A DNA stretch of 64,000 nt, from the NCBI RefSeq assembly GCF_032854445.1, contig NC_088295.1, forward strand, positions 52,497,249 to 52,561,248, written 5' to 3'. The translations under genes were made by a program, and so were the position numbers. The first letter of the stretch is position 1. Every line of letters begins with the position of its first letter. This DNA is from Liolophura sinensis (lineage: Eukaryota; Mollusca; Polyplacophora; Chitonida; Chitonidae). The notes beneath the pieces were generated by a model. It was not told where the DNA came from and ran no database searches. It worked only from the letters and a program-made list of their open reading frames with translations. Below are positions 26,658 to 39,600 of the stretch, in pieces.

Positions 26658-27428
26658 CCATTTGTACATAAAAACACAAGGTACTGGATACAGTCTGCTG
26701 TATAAAGTACAATTGAACACTGACCCACATCATTAAGGTGCCAAAAGATGCGGAATCGGGCCAGGCATCGGCAGCTGTTAAAAAAATTGCAAATTTCCCT
26801 GGTTTCCATGGAGTAAGAGCCGTTGCTGGGAACGTGATTATGACAGCAATGATCATTCAATTGTCGCTACAGCCAAAAGTATTGCTCGGAGAGCAACGCG
26901 GATTGCACCATTCGATTTCTCGTCACAAAATACGTCGGATTAGCCTCTTACCAACAGCACTGGAACAGTTTTTCCACTTTTGCATATTTGCCTGGTCTTT
27001 TTGTTGATTGAAATCGGCTACACTGTACTATGTACCATCGCGACTGGTCATTACCATATTCAACTTTTGACTATAAGTTATGTGCCCTTCGGTAGTCCAG
27101 AAGACGTCAAATCTTTGGGCCAAGCCCATTTAACTCACCCAGCAATTGTCTTACTTCTAAGTCCAAGTCAATCTCAATGTCTTTATCTACGTGTAGAAAA
27201 ACCACACCATTTGTACATAAAAAACACAAGGTACTGGATACAGTCTGCTGTAAAAAGTACAATTGAACACTGACCCACATCATTAAGGTGCCAAAAGATG
27301 CGGAATTGGGCCAGGCATCGGCAGCTGTTGAAAAATTGCAAATTTCCCTGGTTTCCATGGAGTAAGAGCCGTTGCTGGGAACGTGATTATGACATCAATG
27401 ATCATTCAATTGTCGCTACAGCCAAAAG
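26658..27428. repeat. Dimer-offset duplication D, copy 2
   Basis: This is the partner of 25,560-26,330. The left flank carries cagtagacg with cttctttgtcc, and the right flank changes from ggtcgg/ggtttgc to gctcgg/ggattgc, which sets the approximate limits. Confidence 0.72.
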
Positions 27429-27789
27429 TATTGCTCGGAGAGCAACGCGGATTGCACCATTCGATTTCTCGTCACAAAATACGTCGGATTAGCCTCTTGC
27501 CAGCAGCACTGGAACAGTTTTTTCCACTTTTGCATTTATGCCTGGTCTTTTTGTTAATTGAAATCGGCTACACTGTACTATGTACCATCGCGACTGGTCA
27601 TTACTATATTCAACTCTTAACTATTAGTTATGTGCCCTTCGGTAGTCCAGAAGACGTCAAATCTTTGGGCCAAGCCCATTTAACTCACCCAGCAATTGTC
27701 TTACTTCTAAGTCCAAGACAATCTCAATGTCTTTATCTACGTGTAGAAAAACCACACCATTTGTACATAAAAAACACAAGGTACTAGAT

Positions 27790-29430
27790 ACAGTCTGCTG
27801 TAAAAAGTACAATTGAACACTGAACCACATCATTAAGGTGCCAAAAGATGCGGAATTGGGCCAGGCATCGGCAGCTGTTGAAAAATTGCAAATTTCACTG
27901 GTTTCCATGGAGTAAGAGCCGTTGCTGGGAACGTGATTATGACAGCAATGATCATTCAATTGTCGCTACAGCCAAGAGTATTGGTCGGAGAGCAACGCGG
28001 ATTGCACCATTCGATTTCTCGTCACAAAATACGTCGGATTAGCCTCTTGCCAGCAGCACTGGAACAGTTTTTCCACTTTTGCATTTTTGCCTGGTCTTTT
28101 TGTTAATTGAAATCGGATACACTGTACTATGTACGATCGCCACTGGTCATTACCATATTCAACTTTTGACTATTAGTTATGTGCCCTTCGGTAGCCCAGA
28201 AGACGTCAAATCTTTGGGCCAAACCCATTTAACTCACCCAGCAATTGTCTTACTTCTAAGTCCAAGAAAATGTCAATGTCTTTATCTACGTGTAGAAAAA
28301 CCACACCATTTGTACATAAAAAACACAAGGTACTAGATACAGTCTGCTGTAAAAAGTACAATTGAACACTGACCCACATCATTAAGGTGCCAAAAGATGC
28401 GGAATTGGGCCAGGCATCGGCAGCTGTTGAAAAATTGCAAATTTCCCTGGTTTCCATGGAGTAAGAGCCGTTGCTGGGCACGTGATTATGACATCAATGA
28501 TCATTCAATTGTCGCTACAGCCAAAAGTATTGGTCGGAGAGCAACGCGGTTTGCACCATTCGATTTCTCGTCACAAAATACGTCGGATTAGCCTCTTGCC
28601 AGCAGCACTGGAACAGTTTTTCCACTTTTGCATTTTTGCCTGGTCTTTTTTTTAATTGAAATCGGCTACACTGTACTATGTACCATCGCCACTGGTCATT
28701 ACCATATTCAACTTTTGACTATTAGTTATGTGCCCTTCGGTAGCCCAGAAGACTTCAAATCTTTGGGCCAAGCCCATTTAACTCACCCAGCAATTGTCTT
28801 ACTTCTAAGTCCAAGACAATCTCAATGTCTTTATCTACGTGCAGAAAAACCACACCATTTGTACATAAAAACACAAAGTACTAGATACAGTCTGCTGTAA
28901 AAAGTACAATTGAACACTGACCCACATCATTAAGGTGGCAAAAGATGCGGAATCGGGCCAGGCATCGGCAGCTGTTGAAAAATTGCAAATTTCCCTGGTT
29001 TCCATGGAGTAAGAGCCGTTGCTGGGAACGTGAATATGACATCAATGATCATTCAGTTGTCGCTACAGCCAAAAGTATTGCTCGGAGAGCAACGCGGATT
29101 GCACCATTCGATTTCTCGTCACAAAATACGTCGGATTAGCCTTTTGCCAGCAGCACTGGAACAGTTTTTCCACTTTTGCATTTTTGCCTGGTCTTTTTGT
29201 TAATTGAAATCGGCTACACTGTACCATGTACCATCGCGACTGGTCATTACCATATTCAACTTTTGACTATTAGTTATGTGCCCTTCGGTAGTTCAGAAGA
29301 CGTCAAATCTTTGGGCCAAGCCCATTTAACTCACCCAGCAATTGTCTTACTTCTAAGTCCAAGACAATCTCAATGTCTTTATCTACGTGTAGAAAAACCA
29401 CACCATTTGTACATAAAAACACAAGGTACT
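27790..29430. repeat. Three-monomer block B, copy 3
   Basis: This block is nearly collinear with 4,700-6,340 at a constant offset of 23,085-23,086 bp and free of length errors. It shows that clean copies of this block exist on both sides of the noisy 18-20-kb copy. Confidence 0.7.
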
Positions 29431-29690
29431 GGATACAGTCTGCTGTAAAAAGTACAATTGAACACTGACCCACATCATTAAGGTGCCAAAAGATGCGGAA
29501 TTGGGCCAGGCATCGGCAGCTGTTGAAAAATTGCAAATTTCCCTGGTTTCCATGGAGTAAGAGCCGTTGCTGGGAACGTGAATATGACATCAATGATCAT
29601 TCAGTTGTCGCTACAGCCAAAAGTATTGCTCGGAGAGCAACACGGATTGCACCATTCGATTTCTCGTCACAAAATACGTCGGATTAGCCT
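28760..29690. repeat. Duplication E, copy 1
   Basis: This segment matches 32,050-32,980 at a 3,291-bp offset. Shared rare markers are gtgcagaaa, aaggtggcaaaag, ggtagttcag and aacacggattg. A further second half with ggtagttcag follows at 29,724-30,030, offset one monomer. Confidence 0.68.
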
Positions 29691-31329
29691 TTTGCCAGCA
29701 GCACTGGAACAGTTTTTCCACTTTTGCATTTTTGCCTGGTCTTTTTGTTAATTGAAATCGGCTACACTGTACCATGTACCATCGCGACTGGTCATTACCA
29801 TATTCAACTTTTGACTATTAGTTATGTGCCCTTCGGTAGTTCAGAAGACGTCAAATCTTTGGGCCAAGCCCATTTAACTCACCCAGCAATTGTCTTACTT
29901 CTAAGTCCAAGACAATCTCAATGTCTTTATCTACGTGTAGAAAAACCACACCATTTGTACATAAAAACACAAGGTACTGGATACAGTCTGCTGTAAAAAG
30001 TACAATTGAACACTGACCCACATCATTAAGGTGCCAAAAGATGCGGAATTGGGCCAGGCATCGGCAGCTGTTGAAAAATTGCAAATTTCCCTGGTTTCCA
30101 TGGAGTAAGAGCCGTTGCTGGGAACGTGATTATGACATCAATGATCATTCAATTGTCGCTACAGCCAAAAGAATTGCTCGGAGAGCAACGCGGATTCCAC
30201 CATTCGATTTCTCGTCATAAAATACGTCGGATTAGCCTTTTGCCAGCAGCACTGGAACAGTTTTTCCACTTTTGCATTTTTGCCTGGTCTTTTTGTTAAT
30301 TGAAATCGGCTACACTGTACCATGTACCATCGCGACTGGTCATTACCATATTCAACTTTTGACTATAAGTTATGTGCCCTTCGGTAGTCCAGTAGACGTC
30401 AAATCTTTGGGCCAAGCCCATTTAACTCACCCAGCAATTGTCTTACTTCTTTGTCCAAGTCAATCTCAATGTCTTTATCTACGTGTAGAAAAACCACACC
30501 ATTTGTACATAAAAACACAAGGTACTGGATACAGTCTGCTGTAAAAAGTACAATTGAACACTGACCCACATCATTAAGGTGCCAAAAGATGCGGAATTGG
30601 GCCAGGCATCGGCAGCTGTTAAAAAAATTGCAAATTTCCCTGGTTTCCATGGAGTAAGAGCCGTTGCTGGGAACGTGATTATGACATCAATGATCATTCA
30701 ATTGTCGCTACAGCCAAAAGTATTGGTCGGAGAGCAACGCGGATTGCACCATTCGATTTCTCGTCACAAAATACGTCGGATTAGCCTTTTGCCAGCAGCA
30801 CTGGAACAGTTTTTCCACTTTTGCATATTTGCCTGGTCTTTTTGTTAATTGAAATCGGCTACACTGTACTATGTACCATGGCGACTGGTCATTACCATAT
30901 TCAACTTTTGACTATATGTTATGTGCCCTTCGGTAGTCCAGAAGACGTCAAATCTTTGGGCCAAGCCCATTTAACTCACCCAGCAATTGTCTTACTTCTA
31001 AGTCCAAGACAATGTCAATGTCTTTATCTACGTGCAGAAAAATCACACCATTTGTACATAAAAAACACAAGGTACTAGATACAGTCTGCTGTAAAAAGTA
31101 CAATTGAACACTGACCCACATCATTAAGGTGCCAAAAGATGCGGAATTGGGCCAGGCATCGGCAGCTGTTGAAAAATTGCAAATTTCCCTGGTTTCCATG
31201 GAGTAAGAGCCGTTGCTGGGAACGTGATTATGACATCAATGATCATTCAATTGTCGCTACAGCCAAAAGTATTGCTCGGAGAGCAACGCGGATTGCACCA
31301 TTCGATTTCTCGTCACAAAATACGTCGGA

Positions 31330-32130
31330 TTAGCCTCTTACCAACAGCACTGGAACAGTTTTTCCACTTTTGCATATTTGCCTGGTCTTTTTGTTGATTG
31401 AAATCGGCTACACTGTACTATGTACCATCGCGACTGGTCATTACCATATTCAACTTTTGACTATAAGTTATGTGCCCTTCGGTAGTCCACAAGACGTCAA
31501 ATCTTTGGGCCAAGCCCATTTAACTCACCCAGCAATTGTCTTACTTCTAAGTCCAAGACAATGTCAATGTCTTTATCTACGTGTAGTAAAACCACACTAT
31601 TTGTACATAAAAAACACAAGGTACTAGATACAGTCTGCTGTAAAAAGTACAATTGAACACTGACCCACATCATTAAGGTGCCAAAAGTTGCGGAATTGGG
31701 CCAGGCATCGGCAGCTGTTGAAAAATTGCAAATTTCCCTGGTTTCCATGGAGTAACAGCTGTTGCTGGGCATGTGAATATGACATCAATGATCATTCAAT
31801 TGTCGCTACAGCCAAAAGTATTGGTCGGAGAGCAACGCGGTTTGCACCATTCGATTTCTCGTCACAAAATACGTCGGATTAGCCTCTTGACAGCAGCACT
31901 GGAACAGTTTTTCCACTTTTGCATTTTTGCCTGGTCTTTTTGTTAATTGAAATCGGCTACACTGTACTATGTACCATCGCCACTGGTCATTACCATATTC
32001 AACTTTTGACTATAAGTTATGTGCCCTTCGGTAGTCCACAAGACGTCAAATCTTTGGGCCAAGCCCATTTAACTCACCCAGCAATTGTCTTACTTCTAAG
32101 TCCAAGACAATCTCAATGTCTTTATCTACG
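31330..32130. repeat. Duplication F, copy 1
   Basis: This segment matches 32,975-33,775 at a 1,645-bp offset. Shared rare markers are taccaacagc, tccacaagac, gtagtaaaacc, aagttgcgg, gagtaacagc and gggcatgtg. The two copies flank the copied block of duplication E. Confidence 0.68.
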
Positions 32131-32980
32131 TGCAGAAAAACCACACCATTTGTACATAAAAACACAAAGTACTAGATACAGTCTGCTGTAAAAAGTACAA
32201 TTGAACACTGACCCACATCATTAAGGTGGCAAAAGATGCGGAATCGGGCCAGGCATCGGCAGCTGTTGAAAAATTGCAAATTTCCCTGGTTTCCATGGAG
32301 TAAGAGCCGTTGCTGGGAACGTGAATATTACATCAATGATCATTCAGTTGTCGCTACAGCCAAAAGTATTGCTCGGAGAGCAACGCGGATTGCACCATTC
32401 GATTTCTCGTCACAAAATACGTCGGATTAGCCTTTTGCCAGCAGCACTGGAACAGTTTTTCCACTTTTGCATTTTTGCCTGGTCTTTTTGTTAATTGAAA
32501 TCGGCTACACTGTACCATGTACCATCGCGACTGGTCATTACCATATTCAACTTTTGACTATTAGTTATGTGCCCTTCGGTAGTTCAGAAGACGTCAAATC
32601 TTTGGGCCAAGCCCATTTAACTCACCCAGCAATTGTCTTACTTCTAAGTCCAAGACAATCTCAATGTCTTTATCTACGTGTAGAAAAACCACACCATTTG
32701 TACATAAAAACACAAGGTACTGGATACAGTCTGCTGTAAAAAGTACAATTGAACACTGACCCACATCATTAAGGTGCCAAAAGATGCGGAATTGGGCCAG
32801 GCATCGGCAGCTGTTGAAAAATTGCAAATTTCCCTGGTTTCCATGGAGTAAGAGCCGTTGCTGGGAACGTGAATATGACATCAATGATCATTCAGTTGTC
32901 GCTACAGCCAAAAGTATTGCTCGGAGAGCAACACGGATTGCACCATTCGATTTCTCGTCACAAAATACGTCGGATTAGCC
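32050..32980. repeat. Duplication E, copy 2
   Basis: This is the partner of 28,760-29,690. It lies directly between the two copies of duplication F, so the region reads as F, E, F. Confidence 0.65.
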
Positions 32981-33775
32981 TCTTACCAACAGCACTGGAA
33001 CAGTTTTTCCACTTTTGCATATTTGCCTGGTCTTTTTGTTGATTGAAATCGGCTACACTGTACTATGTACCATCGCGACTGGTCATTACCATATTCAACT
33101 TTTGACTATAAGTTATGTGCCCTTCGGTAGTCCACAAGACGTCAAATCTTTGGGCCAAGCCCATTTAACTCACCCAGCAATTGTCTTACTTCTAAGTCCA
33201 AGACAATGTCAATGTCTTTATCTACGTGTAGTAAAACCACACTATTTGTACATAAAAAACACAAGGTACTAGATACAGTCTGCTGTAAAAAGTACAATTG
33301 AACACTGACCCACATCATTAAGGTGCCAAAAGTTGCGGAATTGGGCCAGGCATCGGCAGCTGTTGAAAAATTGCAAATTTCCCTGGTTTCCATGGAGTAA
33401 CAGCTGTTGCTGGGCATGTGAATATGACATCAATGATCATTCAATTGTCGCTACAGCCAAAAGTATTGGTCGGAGAGCAACGCGGTTTGCACCATTCGAT
33501 TTCTCGTCACAAAATACGTCGGATTAGCCTCTTGACAGCAGCACTGGAACAGTTTTTCCACTTTTGCATTTTTGCCTGGTCTTTTTGTTAATTGAAATCG
33601 GCTACACTGTACTATGTACCATCGCCACTGGTCATTACCATATTCAACTTTTGACTATAAGTTATGTGCCCTTCGGTAGTCCACAAGACGTCAAATCTTT
33701 GGGCCAAGCCCATTTAACTCACCCAGCAATTGTCTTACTTCTAAGTCCAAGACAATCTCAATGTCTTTATCTACG
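32975..33775. repeat. Duplication F, copy 2
   Basis: This is the partner of 31,330-32,130. The match ends where gtgcagaaa (first copy) is replaced by gtgtagaaa. Confidence 0.66.
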
Positions 33776-34899
33776 TGTAGAAAAACCACACCATTTGTAC
33801 ATAAAAAACACAAGGTACTAGATACAGTCTGCTGTAAAAAGTACAATTGAACACTGACCCACATCATTAAGGTGCCAAAAGATGCGGAATTGGGGCCAGG
33901 CATCGGCAGCTGTTGAAAAATTTCAAATTTCCCTGGTTTCCATGGAGTAAGAGCCGTTGCTGGGCACGTGAAAATGACATCAATGATCATTCAATTGTCG
34001 CTACAGCCAAAAGTATTGCTCGGAGAGCAACGCGGATTGCACCATTCGATTTCTCGTCACAAAATACGTCGGATTAGCCTCTTACCAACAGCACTGGAAC
34101 AGTTTTTCCACTTTTGCATTTTTGCCTGATCTTTTTGTTAATTGAAATCGGCTACACTGTACTATGTACCATCGCGACTGGTCATTACCATATTCAACTT
34201 TTGACTATTATTTATGTGCCCTTCGGTAGCCCAGAAGACGTCAAATCTTTGGGCCAAGCCCATTTAACTCACCCAGCAATTGTCTTACTTCTAAGTCCAA
34301 GTCAATCTCAATGTCTTTATCTACGTGTAGAAAAACCACACCATTTGTACATAAAAAACACAAGGTACTGGATACAGTCTGCTGTAAAAAGTACAATTGA
34401 ACACTGACCCACATCATTAAGGTGCCAAAAGTTGCGGAATTGGGCCAGGCATCGGCAGCTGTTGAAAAATTGCATAATTTCACTGGTTTCCATGGAGTAA
34501 GAGCCGTTGCTGGGCATGTGATTATGACATCAATGATCATTCAATTGTCGCTACAGCCAAAAGTATTGGTCGGAGAGCAACGCGGTTTGCACCATTCGAT
34601 TTCTCGTCACAAAATACGTCGGATTAGCCTCTTGCCAGCAGCACTGGAACAGTTTTTCCACTTTTGCATTTTTGCCTGGTCTTTTTGTTAATTGAAATCG
34701 GCTACACTAAACTATGTACCATCGCAACTGGTCATTACTATATTCAACTTTTGACTATTAGTTATGTGCCCTTCGGTAGCCCAGAAGACGTCAAATCTTT
34801 GGGCCAAGCCCATTTAACTCACCCAGCAATTGTCTTACTTCTAAGTCCAAGACAATCTCAATGTCTTTATCTACGTGTAGAAAAACCACACCATTTGTA

Positions 34900-37800
34900 C
34901 ATAAAAAAAAACAAGGTACTAGACACAGTCTGCTGTAAAAAGTACAATTAAACACTGACCCACATCATTAAGGTGCCAAAAGATGCGGAATTGGGCCAGG
35001 CATCGGCAGCTGTTGAAAAATTGCAAATTTCCCTGGTTTCCATGGAGTAAGAGCCGTTGCAGGGCACGTGATTATGACATCAATGATCATTCAATTGTCG
35101 CTACAGCCAAAAGTATTGGTCGGAGAGCAACGCGGTTTGCACCATTCGATTTCTAGTCACAAAATACGTCGGATTAGCCTCTTGCCAGCAGCAATGGAAC
35201 AGTTTTTCCACTTTTGCATTTTTGCCTGGTCTTTTTGTTAATTGAAATCGGCTACACTGTACTATGTACCATCGCCACTGGTCATTACTATATTCAACTT
35301 TTGACTATTAGTTATGTGCACTTCGGTAGTCCAGAAGACGTCAAATCTTTGGGCCAAGCCCATTTAACTCACCCAGCAATTGTCTTACTTCTAAGTCCAA
35401 GACTATGTCAATGTCTTTATCCTACGTGTAGAAAAACCACACCATTTGTACATAAAAAACACAAGGTACTAGATACAGTCTGCTGTAAAAAGTACAATTG
35501 AACACTGACCCACATCATTAAGGTGCCAAAAGATGCGGAATTGGGCCAGGCATCGGCAGCTGTTGAAAAATTGCAAATTTCCTGGTTTCCATGGAGTAAG
35601 AGCCGTTGCTGAGCACGTGATTATGACATCAATGATCATTCAATTGTCGCTACAGCCAAAAGTATTGGTCGGAGAGCAACGCGGTTTGCACCATTAGATT
35701 TCTCGTCACAAAATGCGTCGGAATAGCCTCTTACCAGCAGCACTGGAACAGTTTTTTCCACTTTTGCATTTTTGCCTGGTCTTTTTGTTAATTGAAATCG
35801 GCTACACTGTACTATGTACCATCACGACTGGTCATTACTATATTCCACTTTTGACTATTAGTTATGTGCACTTCGGTAGTCCAGAAGACGTCAAATCTTT
35901 GGGCCAAGCCCATTTAACTCACCCAGCAATTGTCTTACTTCTAAGTCCAAGACAATCTCAATGTCTTTATCTACGTGTAGAAAAACCACACCATTTGTAC
36001 ATAAAAAACACAAGGTACTAGATACAGTCTGCTGTAAAAAGTACAATTGAACACTGACCCACTTCATTAAGGTGCCAAAAGATGCGGAATTGGGCCAGGC
36101 ATCGGCAGCTGTTGAAAAATTGCAAATTTCCCTGGTTTCCATGGAGTAAGAGCCGTTGCTGGGAACGTGAATATGACAGCAATGATCATTCAATTGTCGC
36201 TACAGCCAAAAGTATTGCTCGGAGAGCAACGCGGATTGCACCATTCGATTTCTCGTCACAAAATACGTCGGATTAGCCTCTTACCAACAGCACTGGAACA
36301 GTTTTTCCACTTTTGCATATTTGCCTGGTCTTTTTGTTAATTGAAATCGGCTACACTGTACTATGTACCATCGCGACTGGTCATTACTATATTCAACTTT
36401 TGACTATTAGTTATGTGCACTTCGGTAGTCCAGAAGACGTCAAATCTTTGGGCCAAGCCCATTTAACTCACCCAGCAATTGTCTTACTTCTAAGTCCAAG
36501 ACAATCTCAATGTCTTTATCTACGTGTAGAAAAACCACACCATTTGTACAAAAAAAACACAAGGAACTAGATACAGTCTGCTGTATAAAGTACAATTGAA
36601 CACTGAACCACATCATAAGGTGCCAAAAGATGCGGAATTGGGCCAGGCATCGGCAACTGTTGAAAAATTGCAAATTCCCTGGTTTCCATGGAGTAAGAGC
36701 CGTTGCTGGGAACGTGAATATGACATCAATGATCATTCAATTGTCGCTACAGCCAAAAGTATTGCTCGGAGAGCAACGCGGATTGCACCATTCGATTTCT
36801 CGTCACAAAATACGTCGGATTAGCCTCTTACCAACAGCACTGGAACAGTTTTTCCACTTTTGCATTTTTGCCTGGTCTTTTTGTTAATTGAAATCGGATA
36901 CACTGTACTATGTACCATCGCGACTGGTCATTACCATATTCAGCTTTTGACTATAAGTTATGTGCCCTTCGGTAGTCCAGAAGACGTCAAATCTTTGGGC
37001 CAAGCCCATTTAACTCACCCAGCAATTGTCTTACTTCTAAGTCCAAGACAATCTCAATGTCTTTATCTACGTGTAGAAAAACCACACATTTGTACATAAA
37101 AAACACAAGGAGATAGATACAGTCTGCTGTATAAAGTACAATTGAACACTGAACCACATCATTAAGGTGCCAAAAGATGCGGAATTGGGCCAGGCATCGG
37201 CAGCTGTTGAAAATTGCAAATTTCACTGGTTTCCATGGAGTAAGAGCCGTTGCTGGGCACGTGATTATGACATCAATGATCATTCAATTGTCGCTACAGC
37301 CAAAAGTATTGGTCGGAGAGCAACACGGTTTGCACCATTCGATTTCGCGTCACAAAATACGTCGGATTAGCTTCTTGCCAGCAGCACTGGAACAGTTTTT
37401 CCACTTTTGCATTTTTGCCTGGTCTTTTTGTTAATTGAAATCGGATACACTGTACTATGTACCATCGCAACTGGTCATTACTATATTCAACTTTTGACTA
37501 TTAGTTATGTGCCCTTCGGTAGCCCAGAAGACGTCAAATCTTTGGGCCAAGCCCATTTAACTCACCCCAGCAATTGTCTTACTTCTAAGTCCAAGACAAT
37601 CTCAATGTCTTTATCTACGTGTAGAAAAACCACACCATTTGTACATAAAAAACAACAAAGTACTAGATACAGTCTGCTGTAAAAAGTACAATTGAACACT
37701 GACCCACATCATTAAGGTGCCAAAAGATGCGGACTTGGCCAGGCATCGGCAGCTGTTGAAAATTGCAAATTTCCCTGGTTTCCATGGAGTAAGAGCCGTT

Positions 37801-39600
37801 GCTGGGCACGTGATTATGACATCAATGATCATTCAATTGTCGCTACAGCCAAAAGTATTGGTCGGAGAGCAACGCGGTTTGCACCATTCGATTTCTCGTC
37901 ACAAAATGCGTCGGAATAGCCGCTTGCCAGCAGCACTGGAACAGTTTTTTCCACTTTTGCATTTTTGCCTGGTCTTTCTGTTAATTGAAATCGGCTACAC
38001 TGTACTATGTACCATCGCAACTGGTCATTACTATATTCAACTTTTGACTATTAGTTATGTGCCCTTCGGTAGCCCAGAAGACGTCAAATCTTTGGGCCAA
38101 GCCCATTTAACTCACCCAGCAATTGTCTTACTTCTAAGTCCAAGACAATCTCAATGTCTTTATCTACGTGTAGAAAAACCACACCATTTGTACATAAAAA
38201 ACACAAGGTACTAGATACAGTCTGCTGTAAAAAGTACAATTGAACACTGACCCACATCATTAAGGTGCCAAAAGATGCGGAATTGGGCCAGGCATCGGCA
38301 GCTGTTGAAAAATTGCAAATTTTCCTGGTTTCCATGGAGTAAGAGCCGTTGCTGGGAACGTGAATATGACATCAATGATCATTCAATATTCGCTACAGCC
38401 AAAGTATTGGTCGGAGAGCAACGCGGTTTGCACCATTCGATTTCTCGTCACAAAATACGTCGGATTAGCCTCTTGCCAGCAGCACTGGAACAGTTTTTCC
38501 ACTTTTGCATTTTTGCCTGGTCCTTTTTGTTAATTGAAATCGGATACACTGTACTATGTACCATCGCCACTGGTCATTACCATATTCAACTTTTGACTAT
38601 TAGTTATGTGCCCTTCGGTAGCCCAGAAGACTTCAAATCTTTGGGCCAAGCCCATTTAACTCACCCAGCAATTGTCTTACTTCTAAGTCCAAGACAATCT
38701 CAATGTCTTCATCTACGTGTAGAAAAACCACACCATTTGTACATAATAAACAGAAGGTACTAGATACAGTCTGCTGTAAAAAGTACAATTGAACACTGAC
38801 CCACATCATTAAGGTGCCAAAAGATGCGGAATTGGGCCAGGCATCGGCAGCTGTTGGAAAAATTGCAAATTTCCCTGGTTTCCATGGAGTAAGAGCCGTT
38901 GCTGGCACGTGATTATGACATCAATGATCATTCAATTGTCGCTACAGCCAAACGTATTGGTCGGAGAGCAACGCGGTTTGCACCATTCGATTTTTCGTCA
39001 CAAAATACGTCGGATTAGCCTCTTGCCAGCAGCACTGGAACAGTTTTTCCACTTTTGCATTTTTGCCTGGTCTTTTTGTTAATTGAAATCGGCTACACTG
39101 TACTATGTACCATCGCAACTGGTCATTACTATATTCAACTTTTGACTGTTAGTTATGTGCCCTTCGGTAGCCCAGAAGACTTCAAATCTTTGGGCCAAGC
39201 CCATTAACTCACCCAGCAATTGTCTTACTTCTAAGTCCAAGACAATCTCAATGTCTTTATCTACGTGTAGAAAAACCACACCATTTGTACATAAAAAACA
39301 CAAGGTACTAGATACAGTCTGCTGTAAAAAGTACAATTGAACACTGACCCACATCATTAAGGTGCCAAAAGATGCGGAATTGGGCCAGGCATCGGCAGCT
39401 GTTGAAAAATTGCAAATTTCCCTGGTTTGCATGGAGTAAGAGCCGTTGCTGGGCACGTGATTATGACATCAATGATCATTCAATTGTCGCTACAGCCAAA
39501 AGTATTGCTCGGAGAGCAACGCGGTTTGCACCATTCGATTCTCGTCACAAAATACGTCGGATTAGCCTCTTGCCAGCAGCACTGGAACAGTTTTTCCACT
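34900..39600. other. Moderately indel-rich patch
   Basis: Private length changes include ttatcctacg (35,419), tttcctgg (35,579), catcataagg (36,612), ccacacattt (37,083), caccccagc (37,565), ggacttggcc (37,732), gccaaagtattgg (38,398), tccttttt (38,521), ctggcacgtg (38,903) and cgattctcg (39,536). The density is lower than at 12.7-25.6 kb. Confidence 0.5.
37717..38214 (+). other. Longest open frame in the window (165 codons); not called a gene
   Basis: This frame is open from an ATG within one monomer to a TAG in the next segment. It is longer than usual only because private deletions (ggacttggcc, gaaaattgc) and the six-T run happen to join frames that are separate in most copies, and it lies in an indel-rich patch. 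The second part contains a hydrophobic run that could resemble a membrane segment. I recognise no domain, no promoter and no splice context. Equivalent frames of 134-146 codons occur in other six-T monomers (for example 8,140-8,580 and 52,090-52,530). Confidence 0.6.

Larger units (their letters stand above)
9700..34000. repeat. Array subdomain 2 (six-monomer linked-variant pattern)
   Basis: A chain of linked variants recurs: aagaattgctc with cgtcataaa in one monomer, then cttctttgtcc (at 11,208; 12,855; 14,501; 17,806; 22,759; 26,606; 30,447), then a long A-run in gtt-A7-ttgc (11,379; 14,670; 17,975; 22,931; 25,680; 26,778; 30,619), then gcatatttgcc with or without accatggcg, then gttgattg. 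The cttctttgtcc spacings are about 3 (twice), 6, 9, 7 and 7 monomers, so the higher-order pattern is irregular and not a fixed-length higher-order repeat. Confidence 0.65.
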
